Assembly (NCBI GenBank): GCA_046350295.1
Contig: JAXMAR010000035.1
Location: 23,351-87,350, forward strand
Reading direction: 5' to 3'
DNA from: JAXMAR01 sp046350295
Lineage (GTDB): Bacteria; Planctomycetota; Planctomycetia; Gemmatales; Gemmataceae
Length of the DNA stretch: 64,000 nucleotides
Part shown: piece after piece, positions 1 to 8,185 of the stretch
Numbering within the stretch: position 1 is the stretch's first letter
Layout: each line of letters opens with the position of its first letter
Position numbers and translations under genes: made by a program
Notes under the pieces: model-generated
Told to the model about the DNA's origin: nothing
What the model saw: the letters and a program-made list of their open reading frames with translations, nothing else
Database searches by the model: none

Positions 1-1
1 G

Positions 2-169
2 GGCGACGCGGCGCGGGCGAAGAAGGACTCGGTCCAGAGCGCCATCTACGCGGCCAGCTTCAAGCGGACCGGCACGCCGTTCCCCCTCGTCTGGGCGCCG
101 GGCTACCGGGACTCGTTCGCGGAGAACGTGACCGATCGGTACACCGGGGAGAAGACGAAGAAGCCGTGA
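2..169 (+). CDS. C-terminal end of an unknown protein (truncated by the window)
   Basis: An open frame runs in from the window edge for 55 codons and ends at TGA 167-169. The tail is basic and lysine-rich, ending in K-T-K-K-P, and has Trp and Tyr in a segment reading PFPLVWAPGYRDSF. No domain can be assigned from this fragment. It lies on the same strand as the small secreted protein that follows 41 bases later. The frame, codon usage and clean stop suggest a genuine C-terminus. Confidence 0.5.
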   Translation, partial: GDAARAKKDSVQSAIYAASFKRTGTPFPLVWAPGYRDSFAENVTDRYTGEKTKKP

Positions 170-210
170 GTGGTCTTGTCCCGGTCCGGATGCGCTGGGA
201 TACTCCTCCC

Positions 211-534
211 ATGAGCGCCATCACCCATCTCGCCCTGACGTGGTTCCTCGCCGCTCCACCGACCTGCGAAGTGTATCGGCCGGCAGGCCACTATACCCTG
301 ACGCCGGAAGAACGCCGCCTCCAAGTCTTCTGGCGCGACTATGGGGACGCCTTGCGTCGTTACTACGGCAACGTCGACTGGACCGATTACTACAAGAAGA
401 TGGGCTCCTCGATCGAAAGCGCGCCCTGTCCAACCTGTCCCAGCGGCAGCCGTATCCGGTTTGCTCCGGTCTTCGTGAGCCCGTCGATGCAGTGGGGTTT
501 GCCGTCCATGCCAGCGCCTTTACCGCGGCCGTGA
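211..534 (+). CDS. Small secreted hypothetical protein
   Basis: This is a 107-residue protein starting at ATG 211. An in-frame ATG upstream at 166 would only add residues ahead of the hydrophobic leader. Residues 1-18 form a short signal-like segment (ITHLALTWFLAAPPT). The middle is rich in Tyr, Trp and Arg (WRDYGDALRRYYGN), and the tail is a Pro/Met-rich FAPVFVSPSMQW-type segment. This leader, aromatic middle and Pro-rich tail resemble small exported planctomycete proteins of unknown function. No enzymatic motif is visible. Confidence 0.5.
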   Translation: MSAITHLALTWFLAAPPTCEVYRPAGHYTLTPEERRLQVFWRDYGDALRRYYGNVDWTDYYKKMGSSIESAPCPTCPSGSRIRFAPVFVSPSMQWGLPSMPAPLPRP

Positions 535-704
535 ACCGGCGCAATTCCGGTTTCATCGATCATCGCTTCGCCTTCCGGTTGCCCGCGCCGGTTGCTTCGC
601 TAAGATAACATTGTCTCCCCTGCCCCGCTCACCGTTCCAGTGTCATTGTCTTTGGTTTGCGTAACCCCTGAGGCCTACGACCGCAGGGTTCGCCTGTCAT
701 AGTC

Positions 705-3566
705 ATGGTTGCCGAGGCCGCGCGCGACAGCCTGTATCTGGTCGACGCTCACTCGCTCATCTTCCAGGTCTTTCACGCCCTGCCGATGATGTCGAGCCCG
801 TCCGGCTTGCCGACCAACGCGGTCTACGGCTTCACCAAGGACATGCTGCTCTTGCGCCGCGAGCGCAAGCCGACGCATCTCGTCTGCGTGTTCGACGTCG
901 GCGAGAGAACCTTCCGCGACAACCTCGCCGCCGATTACAAGGCGAACCGCGCCCCGATGCCGGACGATCTCAAGCTGCAGTTGCCGCTCATCCGGCAGGT
1001 GCTGGAGGCGATGCGCATTCCTGTGCTCGGCGTGGCGGGCGTGGAGGCCGACGACGTCATCGCCACGCTGGCGCAACAGGGCGCCGCCCGCGGCATGGAG
1101 GTCTACCTCTGCACCAGCGACAAGGACTTTCGCCAGCTCATCACGGACGACGTGAAGATGTTCAACCTCCGCAAGATGAGCGTGATGGGCCGCGACGAGC
1201 TGGCGGCCGACTGGGGCGTGAAGCCGGAGCAGGTGATCGACTTCCAGACTCTTGTGGGGGACAGCGTCGACAACGTGAAAGGAGTCGCCGGTATCGGCCC
1301 CAAGACGGCGAGTCAACTCCTGCAGCAATACGGCACGCTCGACAACATCCTCGCTCATCTCGATGACTTCAAGGGCAAGAAACGCGAGAACCTCGAAGCG
1401 GCGAAACCCTATTTGCCGACAAGCCGGGAGCTGGTGCGGCTCAAGACGGATGTCCCGGTCGAGGAGGAATGGGAGAAATGGCGCGTGCAGGCGTGGGACG
1501 GGCCGCGCTTGCTCGATCTTTTCCGCGACCTCAGCTTTCGCGGGCTGAGCGACATGGTCCGCGACTCCATCCGCGAGACGGCGCCGGTCGTGCCGCGGGC
1601 GTCGCGCGTCGTCCAGGGGAGCCTGTTCGGTGGCGAAGAGCAGACAACCGCCGTCGCATCGGCGGACGAGCCGATCGTGCGCGACGACTGGAAGGCGACC
1701 TATCATCTTGTCAACACGCCGGAACTCTTCGACAGCTTCCTCGACGAGGTGAAGAAGCAGGACCGGATCGCCATCGATGTGACAACGTCGAACCCTAATC
1801 CGCTCGACGCCGACATCGTCGGCGTCGCCGTTTGCTGGAAGGAAGGGGAGGCGTTCTACCTTCCGTTCTGCGGGCCGAAGGGAGATTGCTGCCTCGATCG
1901 GGAGAAAAGCCTGGCGGCGCTGAAGCCGATCCTCGAAAGTCCACGGCCGGAAAAGATTAACCAAAACATCAAATTCGACGTCCAAGCGCTGCGGCGTTAC
2001 GGAATCGATATGCAGGGCGTGGTCAGCGATCCGATGGTGGCCGATTATCTCTTGCACGCCGGTCAGCGAAGCCATACGATGGAGGTCTTGGCGGAAAAAC
2101 ACCTCGGCCACCGCGTTCTTCCCCTCAGTGAGCTGATCGGCAAAGGCAAACAGCAGAAACGCATGGACGAGGCGCCTTGCGCCCAGGTGGCGGAGCACGC
2201 CGGCGAGGATGCCGACGTCGCCTGGCGGCTCTGTGCCAAGCTGGAGCCCCTCCTCGAAGAGCTGCGTTTCAAAAGGACCGGCGAGCCGGGCGGCGCAAGC
2301 CCCCGGAGGCCCCCCGCCTCGGAGTACTACCTCTACGACGACCTGGAGATCCCGCTCATCGGCGTCCTGGCGGAGATGGAATACAACGGTGTCCGTCTCG
2401 ACGTGCCGCTGCTCAAAGGCATGAGCGTCGAGATGGGGCAGACGCTGGAGCGACTGGAGAAGGAGATCTATCGCCTGGCGGGACGGGAGTTCAACATCGG
2501 CTCGGTGAAGCAACTCCGCGACATCCTCTTCAAGGAGCTGGGCTACAAGCCGAAGAGTCGCACCGCCATCACGCGCGAGGCGAGCACGGATCAGGAGACC
2601 CTGGAGGAGCTGGCGAAGGAAGGGTATGAATTGCCGAAGGTATTGCTGGAGCAGCGCAAGATCGCCAAGCTCAAGAGCACGTATGTCGATGCCCTGCCGG
2701 CCCTGGTGAACGCGCGGACCGGCCGCGTCCATGCCTCGTTCAACCAGACGGTCGCGGCGACGGGCCGGCTCAGTTCGAGCGACCCGAACCTGCAGAATAT
2801 TCCGATCCGCTCGGAGCAGGGAGAGCAGATACGGCAGGCGTTCATCGCCGAGGAAGGCTGGAAGCTGATCACGGCGGATTACTCGCAGATCGAGTTGCGG
2901 CTGCTGGCCCACTTCTGCGAGGACGACGCGCTGAAGCGGGCGTTCGAGCAGGACCACGATATCCACGCCAGCGTCGCGGCTCAGGTGTTCGGCGTCAAGG
3001 AGAGCGAGGTCAACGGCAATCAGCGGCGCATGGCGAAGATGATCAACTTCGGCATCATCTATGGCATCAGCGCGTTCGGCCTGGCGCAGCGACTGGAGAT
3101 TGAAAAGGAGGACGCGGGCAAGTTCATCGAGGCCTACTTCGCCCGCTATCCGCGCGTGCTGCAATATCAGGAGAAGCTGTTGCGCGACTGCTGGATGAAC
3201 GGCTACGTGAGCACCATCCTGGGCCGACGCCGGGCCATCGAGGGCATCCGCGAGCGGACCAGCTACAAGGCGCGGAATCAGCCGGAGCGTGAAGCGATCA
3301 ACATGCAGATTCAAGGCTCGGCCGCCGACCTGATCAAGGTGGCGATGGTGAAGATCGCCGGGCGGCTGAGGGAAGAGAAACGCAAGACGCGCCTGCTGCT
3401 GCAGATCCATGACGAGCTCGTGCTGGAGACGCCGCCGCAAGAGGAGCGCGAGATGGTCAAGATGGTCCGCGCCGAGATGATGGGAGCGCTATCCGACCGC
3501 CTAACCGTTCCGATCAAGGTCGACGTCGGGGTCGGCACGAACTGGCTGGACGTCCAAGAGGTCTAG
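705..3566 (+). CDS. polA: DNA polymerase I
   Basis: The 953-residue protein has the usual PolA order. Residues about 1-290 are the 5'-nuclease domain (YLVDAHSLIF, GVEADDVIATL, TSDKDF, GIGPKTA). Residues about 330-520 are the 3'-5' exonuclease-like domain. The polymerase domain follows, with motif A DYSQIELR, motif B around RRMAKMINFGIIYG and motif C QIHDELVLE. It would act in Okazaki fragment processing and repair. Two oddities stand out. The exonuclease DxE motif reads D-V-T and the Tyr of the third exo motif is His, so proofreading is doubtful. Residues about 525-538 are encoded by a palindromic repeat found elsewhere in the window, inserted in frame between the exo and polymerase domains. 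Overall length is normal for the family. Confidence 0.96.
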   Translation: MVAEAARDSLYLVDAHSLIFQVFHALPMMSSPSGLPTNAVYGFTKDMLLLRRERKPTHLVCVFDVGERTFRDNLAADYKANRAPMPDDLKLQLPLIRQVLEAMRIPVLGVAGVEADDVIATLAQQGAARGMEVYLCTSDKDFRQLITDDVKMFNLRKMSVMGRDELAADWGVKPEQVIDFQTLVGDSVDNVKGVAGIGPKTASQLLQQYGTLDNILAHLDDFKGKKRENLEAAKPYLPTSRELVRLKTDVPVEEEWEKWRVQAWDGPRLLDLFRDLSFRGLSDMVRDSIRETAPVVPRASRVVQGSLFGGEEQTTAVASADEPIVRDDWKATYHLVNTPELFDSFLDEVKKQDRIAIDVTTSNPNPLDADIVGVAVCWKEGEAFYLPFCGPKGDCCLDREKSLAALKPILESPRPEKINQNIKFDVQALRRYGIDMQGVVSDPMVADYLLHAGQRSHTMEVLAEKHLGHRVLPLSELIGKGKQQKRMDEAPCAQVAEHAGEDADVAWRLCAKLEPLLEELRFKRTGEPGGASPRRPPASEYYLYDDLEIPLIGVLAEMEYNGVRLDVPLLKGMSVEMGQTLERLEKEIYRLAGREFNIGSVKQLRDILFKELGYKPKSRTAITREASTDQETLEELAKEGYELPKVLLEQRKIAKLKSTYVDALPALVNARTGRVHASFNQTVAATGRLSSSDPNLQNIPIRSEQGEQIRQAFIAEEGWKLITADYSQIELRLLAHFCEDDALKRAFEQDHDIHASVAAQVFGVKESEVNGNQRRMAKMINFGIIYGISAFGLAQRLEIEKEDAGKFIEAYFARYPRVLQYQEKLLRDCWMNGYVSTILGRRRAIEGIRERTSYKARNQPEREAINMQIQGSAADLIKVAMVKIAGRLREEKRKTRLLLQIHDELVLETPPQEEREMVKMVRAEMMGALSDRLTVPIKVDVGVGTNWLDVQEV
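2280..2309 (+). repeat. In-frame copy of a GGC-GTNA-GCC palindromic repeat inside polA
   Basis: This 30-bp segment matches the reverse complement of 4343-4372 at 29 of 30 positions. It can fold as an imperfect hairpin (CCGGG-C-GGC, tetraloop, GCC-CCCGG). It is translated in frame as G-E-P-G-G-A-S-P-R-R between the exonuclease-like and polymerase domains. Confidence 0.8.
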
Positions 3567-3665
3567 CCGCCCGAGGGTGCGAACGCGGCGCTCCGACAAT
3601 GAACAGCCGCCGCGCCGGGGTGGCATGCTTTGCGGTGCGAGCCGATGCTTCAACGAGCTCCCGAC

Positions 3666-4288
3666 ATGACCCGCAAAAGCATGCCACCCGACGCCAAGCT
3701 GGTGCTCGCCGTCGTCGGCGGCATCGGTAGCGGCAAGAGCTTGGTCGCCCGTGGTTTCCTCGCCCGCCATGGCGGCCACCTGATCGTCGCCGACGAGCTG
3801 GGACACGAGCCGCTACGCCAACCCGACATCGTGGCGCGATTGTCGAACACTGGGGACCGAGGTGCTTGACGAGCAGGGAAACATTGTCCGCCAGCTTCGG
3901 TGCGATTGTCTTTGAGCGCCGGAGGAGTTGAAAACCCTGCAAAGCTTCGTCTATCCCTACATCGGGAGGCTTCGAGGAAGAAAAATCGAAAGCGGGGTTG
4001 GCGGACGGTGTAAGATTCATCGTGGTGGACGCCGCCGTCATCCTCGAGGCGGGCTGGACGAACGGGATCGATCGCCTGATCTTCGTCGAAGCGCCCCGCG
4101 ATGTTCGGTTGCTCCGCGTTCAAGGCCGCGGCTGGGACGAGAAGGAGCTGCTCAAGCGCGAAGCCAACCAGATGCACCTCGAAGAGAAGAAACGACTCGC
4201 GGATGTGGTCCTCGTCAACGATAATGGGTTGGAGAAAGTCAGCGAACAAGTGGAACGTCTGTTGCGGAGTTGGTGTTTGACGACGTGA
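3666..4288 (+). pseudogene. coaE: Dephospho-CoA kinase, interrupted by frameshifts
   Basis: Dephospho-CoA kinase catalyses the last step of coenzyme A synthesis. The N-terminus from ATG 3666 has the P-loop GGIGSGKS followed by ADELGHEPLRQPDIVARL. The C-terminal part (from about 3998) reads FIVVDAAVILEAGW and then the LLKREANQMHLEEKK segment typical of CoaE. Between about 3840 and 4000 the frame changes several times: EVLDEQGNIVRQL and LQSFVYPYIGR can be read only by switching frames. CoaE is normally essential, so sequence or assembly error is as likely as real decay. It lies 99 bp downstream of polA on the same strand. Confidence 0.8.
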
Positions 4289-4342
4289 CGTTTTTCTCGC
4301 GCTGCCCTGGCGCGAGGACAGTTTCACGCCCGTGCAAGGCGC

Positions 4343-4372
4343 CCTCCGGGGGCTTACGCCGCCCGGCTCGCC
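4343..4372 (-). repeat. Intergenic copy of the GGC-GTNA-GCC palindromic repeat
   Basis: Read on the minus strand, this is the same 30-bp palindrome as the polA copy at 2280-2309, with one substitution. It has a CCGGG/CCCGG stem and a GGC-GTAA-GCC centre. It lies between coaE and rho. Nothing else is evident in the rest of the 4289-4543 gap apart from the ribosome binding site of the next gene. Confidence 0.8.
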
Positions 4373-4543
4373 TACTTGTAACGAAAGGTTTGCCCGAAGA
4401 ACGTTTTTCCCACCCACCGTACCTGCCGCCGGTCACGCGGCGCCCGTAGCCGATCTCCACACATCCGGCTGCGGTCGCCGTAGCAAAAGGGACGCCCGTC
4501 CCTGCCCATCACGAAGGCCGGCCCTGGAAGGAGAAGGTTGATC

Positions 4544-6199
4544 ATGTCCGACTTCAAAGGCCGACGCGAGCAGTATCCCACCGTCACCCCGTCCCTGCCC
4601 GCAGGGGACGGCTACGACGACTATGACTCCGGACCGCCGCCCTGCCGCGACGATCGGGAGGCGCCGCGCGATGACGCCCGGCTCTGCCAGGAGGCTCGCC
4701 CTCTCGCGATGAGGTCAGGCCGGCGAAGCCGAGCCGCGCGATTATGCTCTCGCGAGGGAGGCCGCGATACTGCGTAGCCGCGCCGCCGGCGAGCCGCGAC
4801 GACCGCCTCGAGCCGCGACATCGGCAAGTGACGCGCGAAGGCGGGCGCTCAGGCCAGCCATCCCCGGCGAGGACGAGAACTTCCAGGATGCTTCGACGCC
4901 GAGACCAACCAGCCGCTACGAGGAGATCATGCGCGCCACGTACATCCCGACGCTCCAAGCGATGACGATGGCTCAGCTCCTCAAGGTCGCCAAGGAGGAA
5001 AGCCTCAGCGACTACCCGGCCCCGCGAAGCAGGACCTGATCTTCAAGATCTCAAGGAAGCCGCGTCAAGCAAAACGGCTTCATGTTCGGCGAAGGGACCC
5101 TCGAGGTCCTCCCCGACGGTTTCGGCTTCCTCCGCAGCCCCGACTACAACTACCTCCCCTGCCCTGACGCAGACATCTACATCTCCCCTAGCCGATCCGC
5201 CGCTTCGGCCTGCACGAAGCGTCGTCTCCGGGCAGATCCGGCCGCCCAAGGAGAACGAGCCGCTACTTCGCTCCTGCTTATGCGCGTCGAGGCCATCAAC
5301 TACATGGACCCCGACGTGCTCCAGCAGAAGGTCGTTTTCGACGATCCACGCCGCTGCACCCCAACAGCCGGCTCAGTCTCGAATCCGAGCGCAAGAGATC
5401 AACATGGCAAGCCATGGACCTGATCACCCCCATCGGCAAGGGGCAGCGCGGCCTGATCGTCGCCCCGCCGCGCACCGGCAAGACCATCCTGCTTCAGAAG
5501 ATCGCCAACAGCGTCGTCAAGAACCATCCGGAATGCTACGTCATCGTCCTCCTCATCGACGAGCGACCGGAGGAGGTCACCGACATGGAGCGGACGGTGA
5601 TGGGGGACAAGGTCGAGGTCGTCAGCTCGACGTTCGACGAACCCGCCAGCCGGCACGTGCAGGTGTGCGAGATGGTGATCGAGAAGGCGAAGCGGATGGT
5701 GGAGTTCGGCATCGACGTCGTCATCCTGCTCGACTCGATCACGCGCCTGGCCCGCGCCTACAACACGGAGATCCCCCATTCGGGCAAGATCCTCTCCGGC
5801 GGCGTCGACGCCAACGCCCTGCACAAGCCCAAACGCTTCTTCGGCGCCGCCCGCAACATCGAGGAGGGGGGCAGTCTCACCATCCTCGCCACCGCTCTGA
5901 TCGACACCGGCAGCCGCATGGACGAGGTGATCTTCGAAGAGTTCAAGGGCACGGGCAACATGGAACTGCACCTGGACCGCAAGCTGGTCGACAAGCGCGT
6001 CTGGCCGGCCATCGACATCAATCGCTCCGGTACCCGCAAGGAAGACCTCCTCCAGCCGCCCGAGGAGCTGCGTTGCTCCTACATCCTGCGCAAAGTGCTC
6101 AGCGACATGAACCCGGTCGAGGCCATGGAATTGATGATCAGCCGCATCGGCCGGACCAAGAGCAACGCCGAGTTTCTGAGGACGCTGAACTTGCAGTGA
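4544..6199 (+). pseudogene. rho: Transcription termination factor Rho; N-terminal half broken by indels
   Basis: The ATPase core (about 5410-6199) is intact and unmistakable: Walker A PPRTGKT, the LLIDERPEEVTDMER segment, the Q-loop region SGGVDANALHKPKRFFGAARN and a TGNMELHLDR tail. Upstream the gene can be followed back to ATG 4544, which has a good AAGGAGAAGG ribosome binding site. It passes through an acidic, charged linker, a Rho N-terminal helical region (PTLQAMTMAQLLKVAKEE) and the RNA-binding segment GEGTLEVLPDGFGFLRSPDYNYLP. At least five frame changes between about 4640 and 5410 are needed to join these pieces. Conservation on both sides of each break points to recent lesions or draft-sequence errors rather than old decay. 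Confidence 0.85.
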
Positions 6200-6207
6200 G
6201 ACGCGCC

Positions 6208-6969
6208 ATGGCTTCGCCGTTTCCCGGCATGGATCCGTATCTGGAAGGGGACGTTTGGACTTCCTTTCATGGCCTTTTCGCCATGAAGATCGTCGAACAG
6301 CTCGTCCCCAAGCTGATTCCACGGTATGTCGCCCTGCCGGAAAAACGATACATCGCTGTCGAGGTCGATGAACAAAGCGATCGTTATCCGGACGTCGAGA
6401 TCCGCCGGGTGAGCGGCAAGAAACGCGATCACATCGACGAGGGGCAAGCGCAGGCGCCCCTTCTTCTCACCATGGTTGTCAACGACCCAGAGCCGCACAC
6501 CTGGGTGGAGATACGGGAAGCGAAACGCAGGAAGCTTGTCACCGCGATAGAGATACTCTCTCCCACCAACAAAAGGGGCAAAGCACGCCGGGATTACCTG
6601 GAGAAACGCGAGCAATACGTCCATGGCAAGGCGCACTTGATCGAAATCGACCTCGTGCGGCAAGGCAAGCGCTTACCGGTTCGCCGACTGCCCGCGGCGC
6701 CTTACTTTGTCTTCCTGAGTCGGGCCGGCCGCTGGCCTGCGGTCGAAGTCTGGCCCATCGGCTGGAAAGCGCCTCTGCCGACGATTCCCGTTCCCCTCCT
6801 GCCGGGCGACTCCGATGTCCTCCTCGATTTGCAATTGGTATTGAGCCAGGTCTTCGCGGCTACCGCGCTGGATCTCAGCATCGATTACCAGGAGGAACCC
6901 GATGTCCCGCTGCCCAAGGATGTCCAACGTTGGGCGGATCAGCTGTTGCGGACTGCGAAACTACGCTAA
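6208..6969 (+). CDS. DUF4058 family protein
   Basis: This 253-residue protein starts with the family's hallmark MASPFPGMDPYLE, so ATG 6208 is the clear start, 8 bases after the rho stop. It also has the W-x-x-F-H segment near the N-terminus and a central VTAIEILSPTNKR motif (residues about 112-124) typical of DUF4058. The family is common in planctomycetes and cyanobacteria. Its charged core resembles a nuclease-like fold, but no biochemical role is established. It is soluble, with no leader or membrane segment. Confidence 0.88.
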   Translation: MASPFPGMDPYLEGDVWTSFHGLFAMKIVEQLVPKLIPRYVALPEKRYIAVEVDEQSDRYPDVEIRRVSGKKRDHIDEGQAQAPLLLTMVVNDPEPHTWVEIREAKRRKLVTAIEILSPTNKRGKARRDYLEKREQYVHGKAHLIEIDLVRQGKRLPVRRLPAAPYFVFLSRAGRWPAVEVWPIGWKAPLPTIPVPLLPGDSDVLLDLQLVLSQVFAATALDLSIDYQEEPDVPLPKDVQRWADQLLRTAKLR

Positions 6970-7022
6970 GATCATCCCTTGCTGGCGTCCTGTTATCCAG
7001 TGTCTCTAACGCGAAGCCAATC

Positions 7023-7790
7023 ATGCCTGCCATCACCCTTCGCTGCCCCGATTGCGGCGCCGGCCTGAAGACCCTGGCCGAGATCAAAGCGGGCCAGAAG
7101 ATCCGCTGCCCCAAGTGCAAGAACTTCTTCGCCGCTCCGGACCCAAGGTCGACGGCGGTGGCCGCCGGCGCCCCGCGCCGCGGCGTCGCGAATGAGCCGG
7201 TGGACGAACTCGATGACGTCGACATCGTCGACGACGCGCCGCCTCGAGGCCGCGAGCGCGATGAACGACGGGAGCGCGATGAACGACGCCGGCGGGACGA
7301 AGACGACGACGACAGGCGGCGCGAGGAAGACGAGGACCGCCCCCGCCGCAAGAAGAAAAGGAAGAAGGCGGAGTCGAGCAACAAGGGCCTGCTGCTGACG
7401 CTTTACTTCGGCGGCGCCGCGGTGGTCGCCGTCGGCGTTGTCCTCCTCATCATCTTCGGGCAGACAAGCGACGCTCCCACGGCCAAGGGCGGAGGTCCGG
7501 TCGCCGCCGATAAGGCGGCGGGCGACAAGGCTCCGCCCAAGCTGGATGGGCCGGCCAAACTGCATGGCAGGATTCTCGACGAGGTGCGCGGGAAGACCAT
7601 GGCTGAGACGGAAGCCATCATTGGCGCCTCAGGCACGAGGGTCACCGACGCGGGAGAGATCGCCAAGCTCTCCCTGCCGGCGCTGCCGGGGACTCAATAT
7701 TACGTCTGGCGCAACGGGCCTCAGACGCTCTACCTCATGCTCGGTCCTGACGGCAAGATCAACGGCGGGTTTTACGACAAGGCACGCTGA
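7023..7790 (+). CDS. Zinc-ribbon, single-pass membrane hypothetical protein
   Basis: ATG 7023 begins a 255-residue protein. Residues about 8-37 form a zinc ribbon with two CPxC knuckles (CPDC, CPKC). Residues about 60-120 are a low-complexity Asp/Glu/Arg stretch. A single membrane helix follows at about 128-148 (LYFGGAAVVAVGVVLLIIFG), and the C-terminal domain after it is small (MAETEAIIGASGT; YYVWRNGPQTLYLMLGPDGKI). The last part looks like the small SmpA/OmlA-like domain seen in other planctomycete zinc-ribbon proteins, but that is an inference. The layout suggests a cytoplasmic metal-binding head and a domain across the membrane. The function is unknown. Confidence 0.7.
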   Translation: MPAITLRCPDCGAGLKTLAEIKAGQKIRCPKCKNFFAAPDPRSTAVAAGAPRRGVANEPVDELDDVDIVDDAPPRGRERDERRERDERRRRDEDDDDRRREEDEDRPRRKKKRKKAESSNKGLLLTLYFGGAAVVAVGVVLLIIFGQTSDAPTAKGGGPVAADKAAGDKAPPKLDGPAKLHGRILDEVRGKTMAETEAIIGASGTRVTDAGEIAKLSLPALPGTQYYVWRNGPQTLYLMLGPDGKINGGFYDKAR

Positions 7791-7812
7791 GCTTGTCCCA
7801 TAAGGAGAGGCA

Positions 7813-8169
7813 ATGACCGGCGACTTCCTTGCCCTGGACACGGCAGCCGTTCCCTGGACCGAGAGCTTCAACGAGAAGATCGGCCGGGCGCTATTCCGCA
7901 AGGAACTCTTCAGTGACCCGGAAACGGGCATGATGGTCCGCCTCGTCCGCTATCCGGCCGGTGTCATCAACCCGGACCACACCCATCCCTGCGGGCACGG
8001 CATGTACGTCCTCGAAGGCCAATTGGTGACCCACAAGGGGACGTTCGGCCCCGGTTCGTTTGTCTGGTTCCCCGAGGGCGAGGTCATGCGCCACGGGGCG
8101 AGCGCCGCCGGCGATTGCACGGTTGTTTTCATCACCAACAAGCCGTTCCGTATCGATTACACGCCCTAG
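7813..8169 (+). CDS. Small cupin-domain protein (ChrR-like)
   Basis: This 118-residue protein follows a strong AAGGAG ribosome binding site at 7801-7806. It is a single cupin barrel. Metal-ligand positions are visible in NPDHTHPCGHGMYVLEG (His residues plus Glu) and the second motif region ends with MRHGASAAGDC. Its N-terminal context resembles the ChrR-type cupins that bind zinc or sense oxidants. No anti-sigma partner domain is present, so a free-standing sensor or dioxygenase-like role is possible. The gene sits between the zinc-ribbon protein and the GIDE-LemA protein on the same strand with short gaps, suggesting co-transcription. Confidence 0.75.
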   Translation: MTGDFLALDTAAVPWTESFNEKIGRALFRKELFSDPETGMMVRLVRYPAGVINPDHTHPCGHGMYVLEGQLVTHKGTFGPGSFVWFPEGEVMRHGASAAGDCTVVFITNKPFRIDYTP

Positions 8170-8185
8170 GTAAAGAAGCGTCGCC

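Noticed and set aside
675..3440. Long minus-strand open frame opposite polA
   Set aside because: It is a GC-rich shadow of polA. The plus frame has all PolA motifs.
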